DNA of 64,000 nucleotides from Cenococcum geophilum 1.58 (Eukaryota; Ascomycota; Dothideomycetes; Gloniales; Gloniaceae): the NCBI GenBank assembly GCA_001692895.1, contig KV748216.1, positions 806,001-870,000 of the forward strand, given 5' to 3'. Both the position numbers and the translations under genes were made by a program. The notes below the pieces were generated by a model, which ran no database searches, was not told where the DNA came from, and worked only from the letters and a program-made list of their open reading frames with translations. Positions 34,101 through 47,466 of this stretch are shown here, piece after piece; the first letter of the stretch is position 1; every line of letters begins with the position of its first letter.

Positions 34101-36200
34101 TAAAGTCCTTATAGACTATAACAACCTAAAATACTTTATAACTATAAAGGTATTAAGCGGTTAATAAGCAAGATAGGTAGAGGCACTATTATAGTATAAC
34201 TTTAAAATTACGTACTACCTAGAAAAGACAAATCCTGCTAATAGGTTATTAAGACGTCCGGATTATAAGATAGGGAGAATCTAGGATAGTATAAGGGAAA
34301 TAATCCCTATATTGCAAAATTTGCTTAAAAAGAAAAAAGACTCTTTTTCTAGAACTATAGAATTTCGTAATAGGGTAGAGGTCCTAGTAATGTAGCTATA
34401 AAGCAATATAATTGTAGAGCCGTAGAATATAGTTATAGACTAGGTTATAGACTAAGTAGATATTATAAAGTTAGCGTACCCTAAAATTAGCGAGAATTCT
34501 ACGAAATGTGCTAGAGGTGTTACGGCACCTTTAACTTAACGGCGTATTAGCTACGAGTTTTTGGATCTAAGGGGGATAGGTAAGATACCTATCCGCAGCG
34601 TAGTACACTATATAACGGTAGGAGAATCTACTAGCACTAATAGTTTAAAACGTCTTATGCTACGCCTTAAGTCTATAATAGCGGCAGGCGAAATAAAAGT
34701 AAGTAATCTATATAAAACCTTTCTAAATCTTCTTCTTTAAGCTTAATAAAGGGACGCCTTTGCCTCTAGGGAGAGGTAAAAAGATATAGTAAAGACCAAC
34801 TTAGCCAGAGTTATTAAAAAGCTATAGTAGCAAGACTAAAAGGGTTTATTGCGCTTTAAGGGTGCTATATATATCCTAAAGGACCAAGCAATTTAAGATA
34901 AAATTCTAAAGGTCTTCTATAACGACCCTCTTAAGGGTTACTACGGTGCTAATAAAACCCTTAAGGCTGTTTAAAGGAAATACTTTTAGGACAGAATGTC
35001 TAAAGAGGTTAAGGACTATATATTAAGGTATAATACGTGCTAAAGGATATAGATATCTAGGCATCGCCTATACAGTGAGTTATTAGTACTTCCTATTCTA
35101 TAGGGACCTATATTAAAATTAATAATAGATTTTATTATAGGCTTACCCCCTACTAAAATAAGAACTAGAGAGGTTGCTAACGCTATCCTAGTAATCGTTA
35201 ACAGGTATATAAAGTTTGTAGGATACTTTACTATTATAATAACAATCACGGCAGCAGAATTAGCAGACCTATTTTTAAAACGGTGGCTCTTATTTAGTAC
35301 GCTAAGAGGAATTATATCTAACAGAGGTACCGTATTTAATAATACATTTTAGTCTTTATTCTATCTCTTATTAAAAATACGGTAAAGAATAAGCATTACC
35401 TTTTACCCGTAAATAGACGGGCTAATAAAGCGTCTAAATACGTTATTAGAATACTACCTCCGCTGCTATATTAATTATTAATAGGATAATTAAATATTAT
35501 GGTTAGCTCTAGCGTAGCACGTATATAATATAAGCATCTATAGTAGTATAAAAATGACCCCTTATAAAGCATTGTTTAGGGTAAAAGTAAATAACCCTTA
35601 AAATATTAAGGATATCGTTCCCAAAAGGGAGGCACTAGTAGCGTCCAAAAGAATTAAGCAAATAAGAATTCGCAGAGAGGAACTTAAAAAGCACTTACTA
35701 AACGCCTAGGCCGTATAAAAAAGGTACTATAATAAAAAATATATGCTGAAAGAATTCGAGATAGGAGACGAAGTCTTACTATTTATAAAAAATATCTAAA
35801 TAAAACGCATTAAGAAGAAGCTAGATCACCGGTGGCTTAGACCCTTTAAGATAGTTAGGAAAACTAAAGGAAACTAAGCCTATAAATTAGAATTACCAAA
35901 ATCTTATCTAATATATCCTATATTTTATATTTCCTTGCTAAAGATACTAGAGAAGAGATAGTGTAGAACTACCCCTACCTAGTAAAATTAATAGGGAACT
36001 AGAATAGAATATAAAAGATATTTTAGACTAAAGATAGCGCCAGAAAAAGCGCGAATTTTTAGTCTATTAAAAAGGATACTTTTAGGCGTATAACAGTTAG
36101 GAACCTAAGGAGTACCTTTAGCTAGAATATAATATCGTAATTAAAACCTTCCTAAGAACTAAAGGTAAAGATTTAGTAATAGTTCCGGATATACCATAGA
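31106..36200 (+). pseudogene. G2 gag-pol, RIP-degraded
   Basis: Gag ends in a zinc knuckle at 32222-32263 reading CYNCGKKGYISCFY, where His and the last Cys have become Tyr. Protease NSGASIGFIS (ancestral DSGA) lies near 32431. RT: FILKKDGTLYLYIDYWALNK near 33115-33175 and VYLNNIIVYSNN near 33440-33480 (YLDD to YLNN). RNase H is about 33890-34220, the integrase zinc finger and core about 34900-35650, and a chromodomain-like EFLVY*KGYF near 36050-36110. The minus-strand ORFs at 32018-32278 and 35040-35249 are antisense to these domains and are not genes. The many Gln-to-stop changes exclude activity. Confidence 0.87.
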
Positions 36201-38148
36201 CGAGATAATAGGGAAGACCCCACAAATTAAAACTATAAGGTTAAGCATAGGCATTAAGAACAAAAACGTTTCACTATTATAATAGGGATCCTAGAACCCT
36301 ATAAAGGGAAGCCTATAAAACCTACAGGAGAACTACTAGGGATACTGTCTAAAGAAGACGCTGTTTAAGAATAAGCAGTAGCAATATAAGAAGAGGCCTT
36401 AGGGATTTAGAAGGACCCCCTAGGGATAAAAGAAGAGTATTTAATCTAGCACTAAAAATACGCAGTAAAGTTAATAATACAAAGAGGAGCAAAAGGACAG
36501 CCTATAAAGAATCGAAAATTTTAAAAAATTGTAAAGCACCTATAAAAACACTACCCGTTTATTATATATGGGGATTATAGTAGTGCACTACCTTTATAAG
36601 AATTATTACTAAAGCTTAGAATAAAGGCATCCCTAAAGTATAAAGTTAATTCCTAATAATAGGGCATCCTAGAGGCACCTAAGAAGCACTATATAAAGCT
36701 ATTCTATAAGAAGAAGGAAAGAGTTAGGTAATAACTTAAATACTAGCAGCAGCAATAGGAGCCTCCTCTTCTATCTTAACGTCATTATTAACGGTATTAT
36801 TAGCTCCTCTATCCCTAGAATTATTAGTACTTCTACTAATATTCTTCTTAGAACGACGGGTACTAGAAGGACTAGTATAGGCAGGAGACTAGTGAGGAGA
36901 ACGTTTATCTTAACCTTTATTACTATTCTTAGTATCCCTAGGTTCTAAATCGGCGTCTAAACAGGGATTAGAGAGACGTTAGCTAAAGGAGTTAGTATAG
37001 TTTCTAAGCAAGTTACTAGAGAAACTTACCTAGCTAAAGTAGCCTATATAAAAGTACAAATATTATTATTAATAAAGACGAGCTATTCGCATATACGCTC
37101 CTAGACACTATATATCTAAAAACGTTACGTCTTTATAGCAGTAGAAACCCTTATTAAATTAAAGAGTCTATAAGCGAGGGAAGATACCTTTTATCCCCAC
37201 CTATTACTATTAGGGTATTAGCAAAAATCTTAGATAGCGCGTTAGAGCCTATAAGTCTTATACGCATAAACAGCGGGAATCTAGTATAATTAGCGAAATC
37301 TAAAATAAGACGGGATAGGAAATACTAGGACGCAGGTCTTTCTCCTACTGCGGTAATAAAAGCACTTAGATTTATTTTCGCTGGAGTAAGGCATCTTATA
37401 GATGTAGAAAGGATCCTATATAAGAGCATAAACATAGCGATAATAGCATTTTAGGGAAACTACTGTAAGAGTAATAAACGCTATTTAGGGCGTCACTAAG
37501 AGAGGAATAACACTGCTACTAGTTTAGGGACGCGTAGAAGAACCATAAGCTATAATAAGAGAATACTTTAAGAAGTTAGCATCGTTATAAGAGATAAGGT
37601 AGGGATCCTATTACTTATAGACGTGTTATAAAAAGAGAATAAAGCAGCTATAAAAAAAACAGCTAGAGATATAGAAGCTAAAAGCAAAGATATAGAGGAA
37701 ACAGTCTACTAAGAGATAAGATAAATAGTGTTGTTAATAAAAAGACGTATAAGAGGCGACAGCTTATAAATTAGAAGAAAATTAAAATAAAGACGTTATT
37801 ATTAGAACCCATTTTAGGTAAATAGGGATAGTAGCTCGTAAACGCGTTATATAGGATAACCTCTAGATTAACTTATAACAAACTCTTATAATAAGAAAGG
37901 TAAATCCTATCTAATTTTTATTATTATTATTTCAGTTCCATTATAAAGGTATTATAAGGAACTATAGTAGGAGAAGAGTAGAGGAACTAAGGATAAAATA
38001 AGGTTTTATACTAGTAAAGAACTAGCTATAAGCTGCATTATAAAGTACCTTTCCACTAAGAATTTCCTTAGTAGTTTTAGCTAGAACTCTATAAAAGCTT
38101 AGTAAAGGCGAAGTCTTAAAGGACTAAAACCTTAAAAGGGGAGGCAAT
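36201..38148 (+). other. Long region between G2 chromodomain and 3' LTR
   Basis: Almost 2 kb separates the chromodomain from the 3' LTR, more than gypsy elements need. It ends with a purine tract AAAAGGGGAGG before 38149. The plus strand has Lys/Arg/Glu-rich, coiled-coil-like content near 37600-37760. On the minus strand near 36750-37000, Ser/Arg-rich frames can be read. An additional ORF or a captured host fragment is possible; nothing was identified. Confidence 0.45.
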
Positions 38149-38446
38149 TATAACGGAATTCCCTAAAAGGTATATATTAGATAAGACAAAAGGAGGTCTT
38201 ATTTATATTCTATCTACGTCCTAAAAGACATAGTTAAATAGATAAGGGGTAAAGGGTTTTACTAGCGTCTTAAAAGGATTATATAAGGAGCTAGTTCTCC
38301 TCTAAAGAAGAACTAGCAATTAGTCTCTAAATAGAAGTAGTTAAAAGCATTTATCCTTTAATATATAAAAACTTATTCTACCTTCTACTTACCAGTAACA
38401 CTATTAATTAGATAATTATACGTTCTAGTTAGGCTAGCCTCTTATA
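38149..38446 (+). repeat. G2 3' LTR (298 bp)
   Basis: Matches the 5' LTR apart from the 33-bp duplication and heavy C-to-T/G-to-A differences. Followed by the GTTTT target copy. Confidence 0.9.
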
Positions 38447-38451
38447 GTTTT

Positions 38452-38672
38452 AGCTCTTAATTTTTAGCTAAATTATAATATCTCTAGAGCTACTTAATAG
38501 ATTACTTTTTAAATTTAATAAGAGGTTTAAAATAGGTATAAAAGGCTAATTATAAAATTTCGGAATTTATTATTAAGCCATTATTAAGATATTAAGGCAT
38601 AGATTTCCTAATTTTTTGTAGTTTTTAAGGTGGCTTACTAACTAGTATAGCTCACTAAGTGGTGGAACACGT
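38452..38672. mobile_element. Right part of inverted-repeat element A
   Basis: Contains the arm complementary to 30572-30775 and ends GTGGAACACGT, then TA (38673-38674). Heavily RIP-mutated, unlike the left arm. Confidence 0.8.
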
Positions 38673-38674
38673 TA

Positions 38675-39098
38675 ACGTATTTTATCAGTTATTCGGTAAT
38701 ATTAGTCATCTAGTAACCCCAAAAACCACCAAAAATTAGAAAAACTGCACCTTAATATCTTAATAATGACTTAATAATAAATTCTAAAATTTTATAATTA
38801 GCCTTTTATACCTATTTTAAACCTTCTATTAGATTTAAAAAGTAATCTATTAAATAGCTCTAGAGATATTATAATTTAGCTTAAAATTAGGGGCTAAAAC
38901 CTAATATCTTAATAACGGCTAGGCTTATTATACTAAAATTTTATTAAAAGTCTTAATATAGGTATAAAAGGCTAATTATAAAAATTTAGAATTTATTATT
39001 AAGCTATTATTAAGATATTAAAGTGCAGTTTTTCTAATTTTTGGTAGTTTTTAAGGTTATTAGATAACTAATATTACTAGATAACTAATAAAACACAT
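38675..39098. mobile_element. Inverted-repeat element B, uninterrupted, abutting element A
   Basis: A 424-bp element with long complementary arms, starting ACGTATTTTATC and ending with ACACAT, then TA (39099-39100). It shares the TA at 38673-38674 with element A. Its middle, read on the minus strand, matches the middle of A and reads straight through ATATTAGGTTTTAGC where A carries G2. That gives the pre-insertion sequence. The outer 45 bp of its termini differ from A beyond RIP changes, so A and B are separate insertions or subfamilies. Confidence 0.8.
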
Positions 39099-39108
39099 TA
39101 GTAAGTGA

Positions 39109-39240
39109 CTTAAACGGCAAGGGTAGAACTTAAGGCGCACTTACTAATACTAAAATGTCACTAGTCTCCGCCTAAGAAAACGCCACTTTTTTTTAACTAA
39201 TTAGCTATTTACTAACCTTAAGTCTACCCTGCCGTTTAAG
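39109..39240. mobile_element. Small MITE-like inverted repeat (132 bp)
   Basis: Left arm CTTAAACGGCAAGGGTAGA (from 39109) pairs with right arm TCTACCCTGCCGTTTAAG (to 39240), each extended by CTTAAGG/CCTTAAG with single-base bulges. No coding capacity and no clear target duplication. Confidence 0.65.
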
Positions 39241-39378
39241 GGCCTTTAGTGCGGAACTCTATAGCGCTTAACTTTAATTTTCGCAATTTTATTAGAAACA
39301 CTTTTACCTATATATTTAACTCCCTAATAATACCTATTTAACTTAATAAGCTAATAAGTTGAGTTAAACTAGTCTTAT

Positions 39379-39804
39379 TGTAACGGAACCTTATAGCAGG
39401 AACTACAATAGGCTCGTTATTAGGCTAGGTATATAGGAAATGCAAGTATAGTAGTTAACAATATAATAATAACTGGTGGAGTAGTTGCCTAATAGATTAA
39501 CTCTAATTATATTCTAAGAATTACTATAAGAAAGGAACTATCTAGGTAGGGATTAAGGGTCCTTAAATACACAACTATACTCCTATAAAATCCTTCTTAT
39601 ATGTAATATATATATACTCTATCTACTCTATTACGGATTATATAGATTATATAGATTATATAGATTACGTTACGTAACTNTAGTTACTATTCCTCGTTAT
39701 ATAGCTCTATTAGCTCTATTCTAGACTATACTTATATTAACTAACTAGCTTCTTCTATCTCTTCTCCAAGTAGTTATAATATTGTACTTAAAGCGTCCGT
39801 AACA
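39379..39804 (-). repeat. G3 3' LTR (426 bp)
   Basis: Plus-strand ends TGTAACGGAACC and GCGTCCGTAACA, intact and complementary at their tips. Contains repeated ATTATATAG units near 39640-39670. Confidence 0.93.
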
Positions 39805-40499
39805 CTATCTCCCTCCTCTTTATCTTTGTCCTTAAAGATTCTAAATATCTCTAAGTTATTTACTAGAGGTATAATATCCATTTAATTAATTTAGTTAATA
39901 TTATTACTTATTATACCTAAAGCAATTTCTTCTTCCTTAACTACTTGTCGTACTTACACTATTACTACGATATTATCTCTTAGTAAGATTATACCGTCTC
40001 TATATTCTCGCTGTTTAAAAGAGGGGTTAGTCTATATTACGTTGGCGAACCCATCTTTATAATAACTATCCTCTTACTTAAAGTACACTAAAGCAAATAT
40101 TTATTTATCCTATAATATTCGCTCCGTCTCTAATGCTAAATATATATAACCTATTACTCTTAATAGTTATCTAGTTCCCTAATTAATTTATTTTAGGGTC
40201 TTATATTTAATCTACTACTACGCGGCTAGATAATAAACAATCTATTACTTTTACTAAATTACGCCGTTCTTAGGACGCTAAATAGGAGGCTGCTAATACT
40301 TAGTAACAGGCCCTTAAGTCTTATCTTACAGCGTCTACTTAGTTAATCCGTCTTAAGAAAGTATATAAGAAGGTCTGTTTTAAAGAGTAAAAACTTATAG
40401 AATAGGGTCTATAGGAACTTAATAATAAAAAAACAGATTCTCTTTTAATAGAGAAGGAAACAGATCTAAATAGTTTGGTAACTGCTCTTCTTAGGTCCC

Positions 40500-43400
40500 C
40501 CTTAGGTAACTTATTCTTTAGCGATCCTTCTTTATTAATACTACCTAACCTAATTTCTTCTAATACTCCTATACCTTTCCTATAGCATTTTTTAAATTCT
40601 CTAGTAGTTTCTAGGTAGTCTTAATATAGCCTATCTACTTAACCTTATACTATATTTTATTGTTAATGTCCTTATAATTAATAATCTTTAAAATTTGCTA
40701 TTTATCTTCTTCTTATCCTTTATACATGTCTGCTTTATAAACTAGTGGCTTAATATTCCTATATACTAGCTCTAGTATCGCGATATACTATATAGGGTAA
40801 ATCTTTATTTTAGCTAGTAGGTTTAACTTAGACGTAACTAGTGAAATCCTTTACTTAATTTTAAAAGGTCCTAGTCTAATATAGTCTAACTTCTTACTTA
40901 GTTGTTAACTCTTGAAATTTTTATATAGTAGCTATACTTTATCTCCCTCCTTAAGATCTAGTCCCTTAAATCTCTTAGCATTATAGTACTTTTTATTCTC
41001 TTTTATACTTTCTTTACTAATTCCGTAAGGTCTATATAAAAATTTATTAATGTCTTTATTCTTTCTTTTACTATACTACTTATTTTCTTCGCTTGCTATA
41101 ATAATAACAATATTCTTAGCTTATATCCGTAATTCGCCTTAAATAGTAATATACCTATTCCTTCTTAAGGTGTTATATTATATATAAACTATATAACTAG
41201 TAATAGCGATACCTAATTATTCTATACGTAATTAATATAATGCCTTAGATACTGCTCTAGTGTCTAGTTTAATCTTTTTATTTAACCGTCTATCTACGGA
41301 TAATATACGGTAGAAGTTACTACTCAAACTCCTTATTCCGCTAAGAATACCTCCTAAAATACTATTACGAATCTTAAATCTCTATCTAATATAATCTTAC
41401 TTAGTGCTCTATACCTTATAAACACTTCTTTAATATAGATTCTAGCGATATCTTCTACTAATATCTCTTCTATATATGCTATAAAGTATCTCTACTTTAT
41501 AAGCTTATCTACTATTACTAAGATTACGTTATAATCTTGTCCGGTAATAGGGTCTTTTAACTTTAATAACTTAATAATAAAGTCCTATAATATAACCTCC
41601 TATAGTCTCTCTAGTATTTTAATAGGTTATAGCCCTCTATATAGCTTATACCTTATTAGTTTATTTCTTTAGCAATCTAGATATTCCTTTATAACTTTTC
41701 GCGCTAAGCCCTAAATTCCATTAATAATATACTTCTCCTAAAGTCTTAACACTAAGCCTATAGCCCTATTATGTCCTTAAGTTATTCCCTTATAAAAATC
41801 TTCTATAAATTATTCTGCTATACTTCTTAGGATATACTTTACTTCTCGATTTTCGTATATTTCTATCTATAGATCTTCTAGCTATACTTTTAGAATTCTT
41901 TACTCCTAAAAGCTCTTTAGTAACTTATAAACTCTTTCTAGTTCTTCCTAAGTTACTATAATCTTTAGATAATTATACCTAATCAATCCGTCTATATCCT
42001 TTTATAGTAAAGCCCCTAATAGCTTCTCTTTATTTTATAGTTTAGCTTTACGGCTTAGAGCATCTACCTATATATTATCTATACCCTTAGTATACTAAAT
42101 CTTAAAATAGTATTCTATAAGCCTACCTATCTAACCTATCTTTAGTTAAGTTCCTTTATTATTAGGAATCCTATTAGGTTCTTATAATCCGTTTTAACTA
42201 TAAATAGTTTCTTTATACTTTATAAGAATGCTCTCTATTTCTTTAGTGCTATAACTATACCTAATAACTCCTTATTATAGATGTTATAGTTTAACTCTAG
42301 TGGTATTATTTTCCGACTATTATATGCTACTAAGTGCCATCTATTCTAATATTTCTATATAAAGCACGCCCCTAGTATATAGTCTAATATATCTATTTCT
42401 ATAACCGTTTCTAGTCCTAGTTAATATATTTTAAGAACTGGCTCCTAGGTAAATAACTCCTTAATTTTCTTAAAGAGTTCTTACTATCCCTCTCCCTATA
42501 CCTATAGTTCTTCTTTCTTCGTTAATTACGTAAGTAGCTTAATATCCTTTAACTACTGCGCTATAAACCTTCTACAGTAATTGCAAACCCCTAAAAACAA
42601 TCTTAACTATATAACGTTCTCTAGTTCTTACCAATTCACTATAGCCTTAATCTTCTTTAGATCTATACTAAGTTAGCCTAGTTTAATAATAAATTTAACG
42701 AAATCGGTCTTCCTAGTAAAGAACTCGTATTTCTTAATTACTACTAGCATTTATTCTTCCTATAGTCTTTTTAAAACCTATTTAATATATTCCCTATATT
42801 CTTCCTTAGTTATTAAGTAGATAATAATATTATTAAGGTATACTATAACAAATTTATCTAAGTGTTCCCCTAATATATTATTAATACGCTTCTAAAATGT
42901 CGCTAGTGCGTTTATAAGCCCGAATTGCATAACTAATAGTTTATATAGTCCTTCCTTTAACCTAAAGGCTGCCTTTTATTTATCGCCTTCCTTAATCCTA
43001 ATCTAATAGTACGCCTATCTTAGATCTTTATAAAGATTTACGTATTACCTATTTTATCTTAGATTTCGCTAATTAAGGGTAAAGGATACTTATCCTTCCT
43101 AGTAATACTATTTAACTATCTATAGTTAATATACAGCCTTAGTTTACTATACTTCTTTAGTATAAACAGTATTGGATAACCCGCTAATAACTATAATAGT
43201 CTAATATATCCCTTTTATAGATTTTCCTAGACAAACTCTTTTAATACTCTACCTTCTTCTTTAGTAAGCTTATAGATTGGAAAAAACCTTAGACTTATTC
43301 ATAGTTCTAATTCTATCTTATAATCCTATACTATATACTTTAACAGCTTTTTACTTTTTAGTAACTATAGTTTCTTGCCGTACTTATAGTATCTCCTTAG

Positions 43401-46400
43401 TATATAACTTAAGCCTTACTTAGTCTCTTTATATATTGCTCCGACTTAGTACTATACTATTTTAGCTTATTATCGCATCTTATAGTATTAAGTATCTTTA
43501 ATATTAACCTAACCTGTAACCCAATTAATCTTTAGATTGTATTCCTATAACTAAGGCATTCCTAATACTGCCTTATTATTCCTTAATAGTAATATATTAA
43601 AAGACATCTTAATTTATCTCCCTTTAATGGTTAACTAAATAGGTCCTATTTTAAGGTTAATAATACCTCCTCTATAGGCTATCGGATCTCCTAAAATCGT
43701 TACTAATAGGTAAAGTTACTCCTTTTGTCTATATAGTAATCCTATTCTTTTAACTACTGCTAGTAAGATATAGTTCCTTATTACTCTACTATCTATTAAT
43801 GCCTTAAACTGTTAATCTTACTATTTAACTTATAAATTTAGGTGCTATCCTTAAATTCCTTTAAGGGTCTAAGGCTCTACTACTAGCTCCCTCTAGTCCT
43901 ATAGGCCTCTACTTTTCCTAACTATTAGCTACTTAATCCTATTTATACTTAGTCCAACTTAGGCCAATACTTAGTTTACTTTTTATCTTTAATATACTAT
44001 AGACACGTATTCTCTAGGCATTCCCACTACTATTATCTATCTAGGCATTTTTCTATAAGGAATCTTCCTAGCTAAAGTATTAAGTCTCCTAACTCCTAAA
44101 CTTCTACTAGATACTAACTATATATATACTTAGCGTTTCTATACCTTTATTCTTCCGCTAACCAATATATTCTTATAGGGTACTTTTAGTACTTATCCTT
44201 AGGTGCTTTATATATATTGCACATATCATCTATATATACGATCTACGATAGCGTATAGTATGCTTAGTATTTTAAGTCAACTCTTAACTTATCTTCGTGC
44301 TTAAGTTTAAACCTTTCTTATATTGATCTAAACGTTGTAACTTTATTTATAGGTACTAAGATACGTCTTTTACTTCTCTAGTCCTCTAAACGCTCCTTTA
44401 GATCTTTTAATATTATAATTAAGGCTCCTTTAATATAATTTATAGCCTTTTCCGTAATCGGGTAGTCTTAGATAACTTTTTCATCTAACTATATATAGAA
44501 ATCTTCCCACTTATTGTTGTGCCTTTATCTATACTACTTTTAGTATAGCTACTAAAGTATATACGGCTTGTCCGTAAGGAAGTATCTTCTTATTACTACG
44601 TTATAACAGCCCTTTATATATCGTTCCTTAAACCTAGTAGGAATCTCTAGATCCTCTTCTTATTCTAGTTTAGTAAGCTACTTAGCTCTTAGTATACCTG
44701 CCCTAAGCCTATTAGTAATTCTTTATACTAGTGCTCTGTCCCTTATACGTCCTAATATACTAGATCTTTTATCTAGTTTCTGTTCTTGCTATAAGGTAAT
44801 TCTCGCTCTAAACTCCTCTATAGTTTCTTTCTTTTTATATCTTGCAAGTAGATCCTTAAAGTCTACTTACTTCTTAATCTTGGTATTAACTTTTTAATCT
44901 TTAGGCTAAATACTATATTCCCTTAGTAAGTCCTCTAGGTCTATATATCTATCTTCTAGTCTAGTTGCTATTTATACCGCAGATTCTCTAATCTTATTAA
45001 TGGTCCTTATTTATATTTTAAATTCTTAGTTCTATAGGATTCTTAATCCTAAGCTTACTTCTTGCTTAAGCTTTACTCCAGCCTTAGTCTAACTAGGCTT
45101 ACTTAGTATTCTTATCTCATCTTAAGAGTCTTAAATCTTACTTATCTTATCTTAAGAGTCTTATACCTATAGGAACTTCTATCCTAAGCTTATTTGTATA
45201 TCTTTAAACTAAGCTACTACTCTACTCTACTGGTTATCGTCCATTATAGGTCCCTAAGCTTACCTTATCTCGTCTTAAGAATCTTAGTCCTTTAGCCTTT
45301 TACCTTTATTAAGTGCTAAAGTGGTTTACTATCCTACTTCTCTTACGTCTTATAAAGCAATAGACATCGTATCTAGTAGGGTTTTAATCCCTACTAATAT
45401 TCCCTGTTCTATAGTAGAATTATCCTCTACCTCTTATATAATATCTTTAAGGTCTACTCACTCCTAATAAGCGGCCCTTATCGCCTTATCATTATAAAAT
45501 GTTTCGCCTTTATTAAATTTATTATCCTTAATATCCAATCTACGAACTAGTTTATTAGTTCCTTTATATTCCGCTAAATATAGCTCTTATAGCTAATAGC
45601 TTACGCTATACTTAGCGTCCTTATAAATTCGGCATATATTATTATAACAAAACACAAAACTTCTAATTAAACACTCTTTTATTCCTCGCAGTATACTATC
45701 GTCCCTCTATAAGTATATATCTTCTACTATTAGTCTAGTTCCCTTTATTATATAGTAACTCTAACTATCTTTATAATCCCTCGCGAAGTAACCCTATTTT
45801 CCGCAATTTATATAAGCTCCTTCTCTAAACTATTAACTTTATTATAGAGTCCGCCTAAATATCTTCTACTACTAAGATCCCTAGTTTAGCCTCTACTCCT
45901 TAGTCCTATAATCACTAGATCCTTAACCTCTAAGTTTTTATAATTTCTTACTCTATCTCTTATAGGCCTCTTTAGTACTACTTAGGTCTATTAGCTCTAC
46001 GCTATACCATAGTTTCTAACTTAGCTTTAGTTGTTATGTACTCTACGCCTTATATAACTATAGAACTNTATCCTAACCTCTCTTAGCCTATTCCCTTTAG
46101 TAGATCTAATTATTAATCTTAATTACTTAATCTATTAAATCTCTTAGGGCATCCGCATCTTCTATTAGAATAATTACGTCCTAGACTTTAGCCTTAAGTC
46201 CCTATTTATACTATGCTATAAGCGCCCTATTATTCTACTTAACTTATATTGCTAATATCTGGAACTACGTTATATACTTAATTGCTAAGGTCCGTTACGT
46301 AATATCTTAGAGTTTTCTTTTCGCCGTAGTTACTACCTCTAGGTCTCTAAATATTTATATAAGTCGTTTTATAAATCCATTCTAGCTTAAGAACATAAAC

Positions 46401-46819
46401 TATACCTCTTAGTTTATAGTCGTTATTCTGTTTACCTAGATTTCTATAAAGTAAGGCTTAAACTATTTAAGTGCTCTTCCTATTAGGAACAATCCTACGT
46501 ACGCTATTTAATCCATAGGTATTGCCAGCTTAGCTTCTTCCTGCGTAACCTTAAAGTGCATTTACGTAAGGAATCCTTTAAGCTTTAATCTCTCTCCTAA
46601 GTATCTTTTAATTAATAATAACTTAACCTTTACTACGCCTATCCTGTTAATCCTATTTTCTAACATTATATTATTTTCTGTTAACTAGTTAACTATCTCT
46701 TATAACTATCCGACCGTTATAGGTTACTATAAGTTAGTATCTGCCATACTAGTGTCACCTCCTAACCTCAAAGTAGTTGCCGCCGTCAATAGCGTTATAG
46801 TGGCTGCTTTTAGTGGCAT
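40500..46819 (-). pseudogene. G3 gag-pol, RIP-degraded
   Basis: Gag starts at ATG 46819 (minus) with MPLKAATITLLTAATTLRLG, 46 bp after the LTR, parallel to G1. The zinc knuckle lies near 45790-45830 with AYINCGKQGYF-like sequence. The RT catalytic motif YLNNIIIYL (ancestral YLDD) is near 42825-42850, and the chromodomain is near 40610-40690. Domain order and spacing match G1 without the 1-kb insert. All Gln/Trp codons are prone to stops. Confidence 0.86.
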
Positions 46820-46864
46820 ATTATTCGACTTTCTATATTTAATACCGTAACTAGGTAGTAATTA

Positions 46865-47290
46865 TATAACGGAACCTTATAGCAGGAACTACAATAGGCT
46901 CATTATTAGGCTAGGTATATAGGAAATGTAAGTATAGTAGTTAACAATATAATAATAACTGATAGAGTGGTTGCCTAATAGATTAACTCTAATTATATTC
47001 TAAGAATTACTATAAGGAAGGAACTATCTAAGTAGGGATTAAGGGTCCTTAAATACACAACCGTACTCCTATAAAATCCTTCTCGTACGTAATATATGTA
47101 TGCTCTATCTACTCTATTACGGATTATACAGATTATATAGATTATATAGATTATATTACGTAACCTTAGTTACCATTCCTTATTATATAGCTCTATCGGC
47201 TCTATCCTAGACCGTGCTTATATTAACTAACTAGCTTCTTCCGTCTCTTCTCTAAGTAGTTATAATATCGTACTTAAAGCGTCCGTAATA
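46865..47290 (-). repeat. G3 5' LTR (426 bp)
   Basis: Same length as 39379-39804, with RIP-altered tips (TATAACGG and GTCCGTAATA). Followed by the CTTAT target copy. Confidence 0.93.
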
Positions 47291-47466
47291 CTTATCTATA
47301 ATTAATTACTTTTTTATAATAGGAATACTACTTCCTTATAAGTTACGCGCTTCTAGTATTTAGGTAAACACTAAGGCGTCCTTATTCTCCCCACTCTCCG
47401 ATATTAACTCCCTTTTCCCCTTAATACCGTCCTCTATATCTTAGTCGTCTTAAAGGTAAGTAACTA

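Larger units (their letters stand above)
30775..38446 (+). mobile_element. Full-length Ty3/gypsy element G2 inserted in element A
   Basis: LTRs 30775-31105 (331 bp) and 38149-38446 (298 bp) begin TGTAACGGAATTCC (RIP-altered in the second) and end CTCTTACA/CTCTTATA. The related, uninterrupted element B shows the empty site, so the target duplication is GTTT or GTTTT (30771-30775 and 38447-38451). The LTR length difference is a 33-bp tandem duplication in the first LTR. The gypsy domain order is present on the plus strand. It is a different family from G0 and from G1/G3/G4. Confidence 0.92.
39379..47290 (-). mobile_element. Full-length Ty3/gypsy element G3 (minus strand), same family as G1
   Basis: Two 426-bp LTRs (39379-39804 and 46865-47290) match the G1 LTRs in inverse orientation. 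A perfect CTTAT duplication flanks them (39374-39378, 47291-47295). Total 7912 bp, so G3 gives the uninterrupted size of the family (G1 minus its 1-kb insert is 7.9 kb). The internal region encodes gag-pol on the minus strand with RIP-type stops. Single N positions at about 39680 and 46068. Confidence 0.94.
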
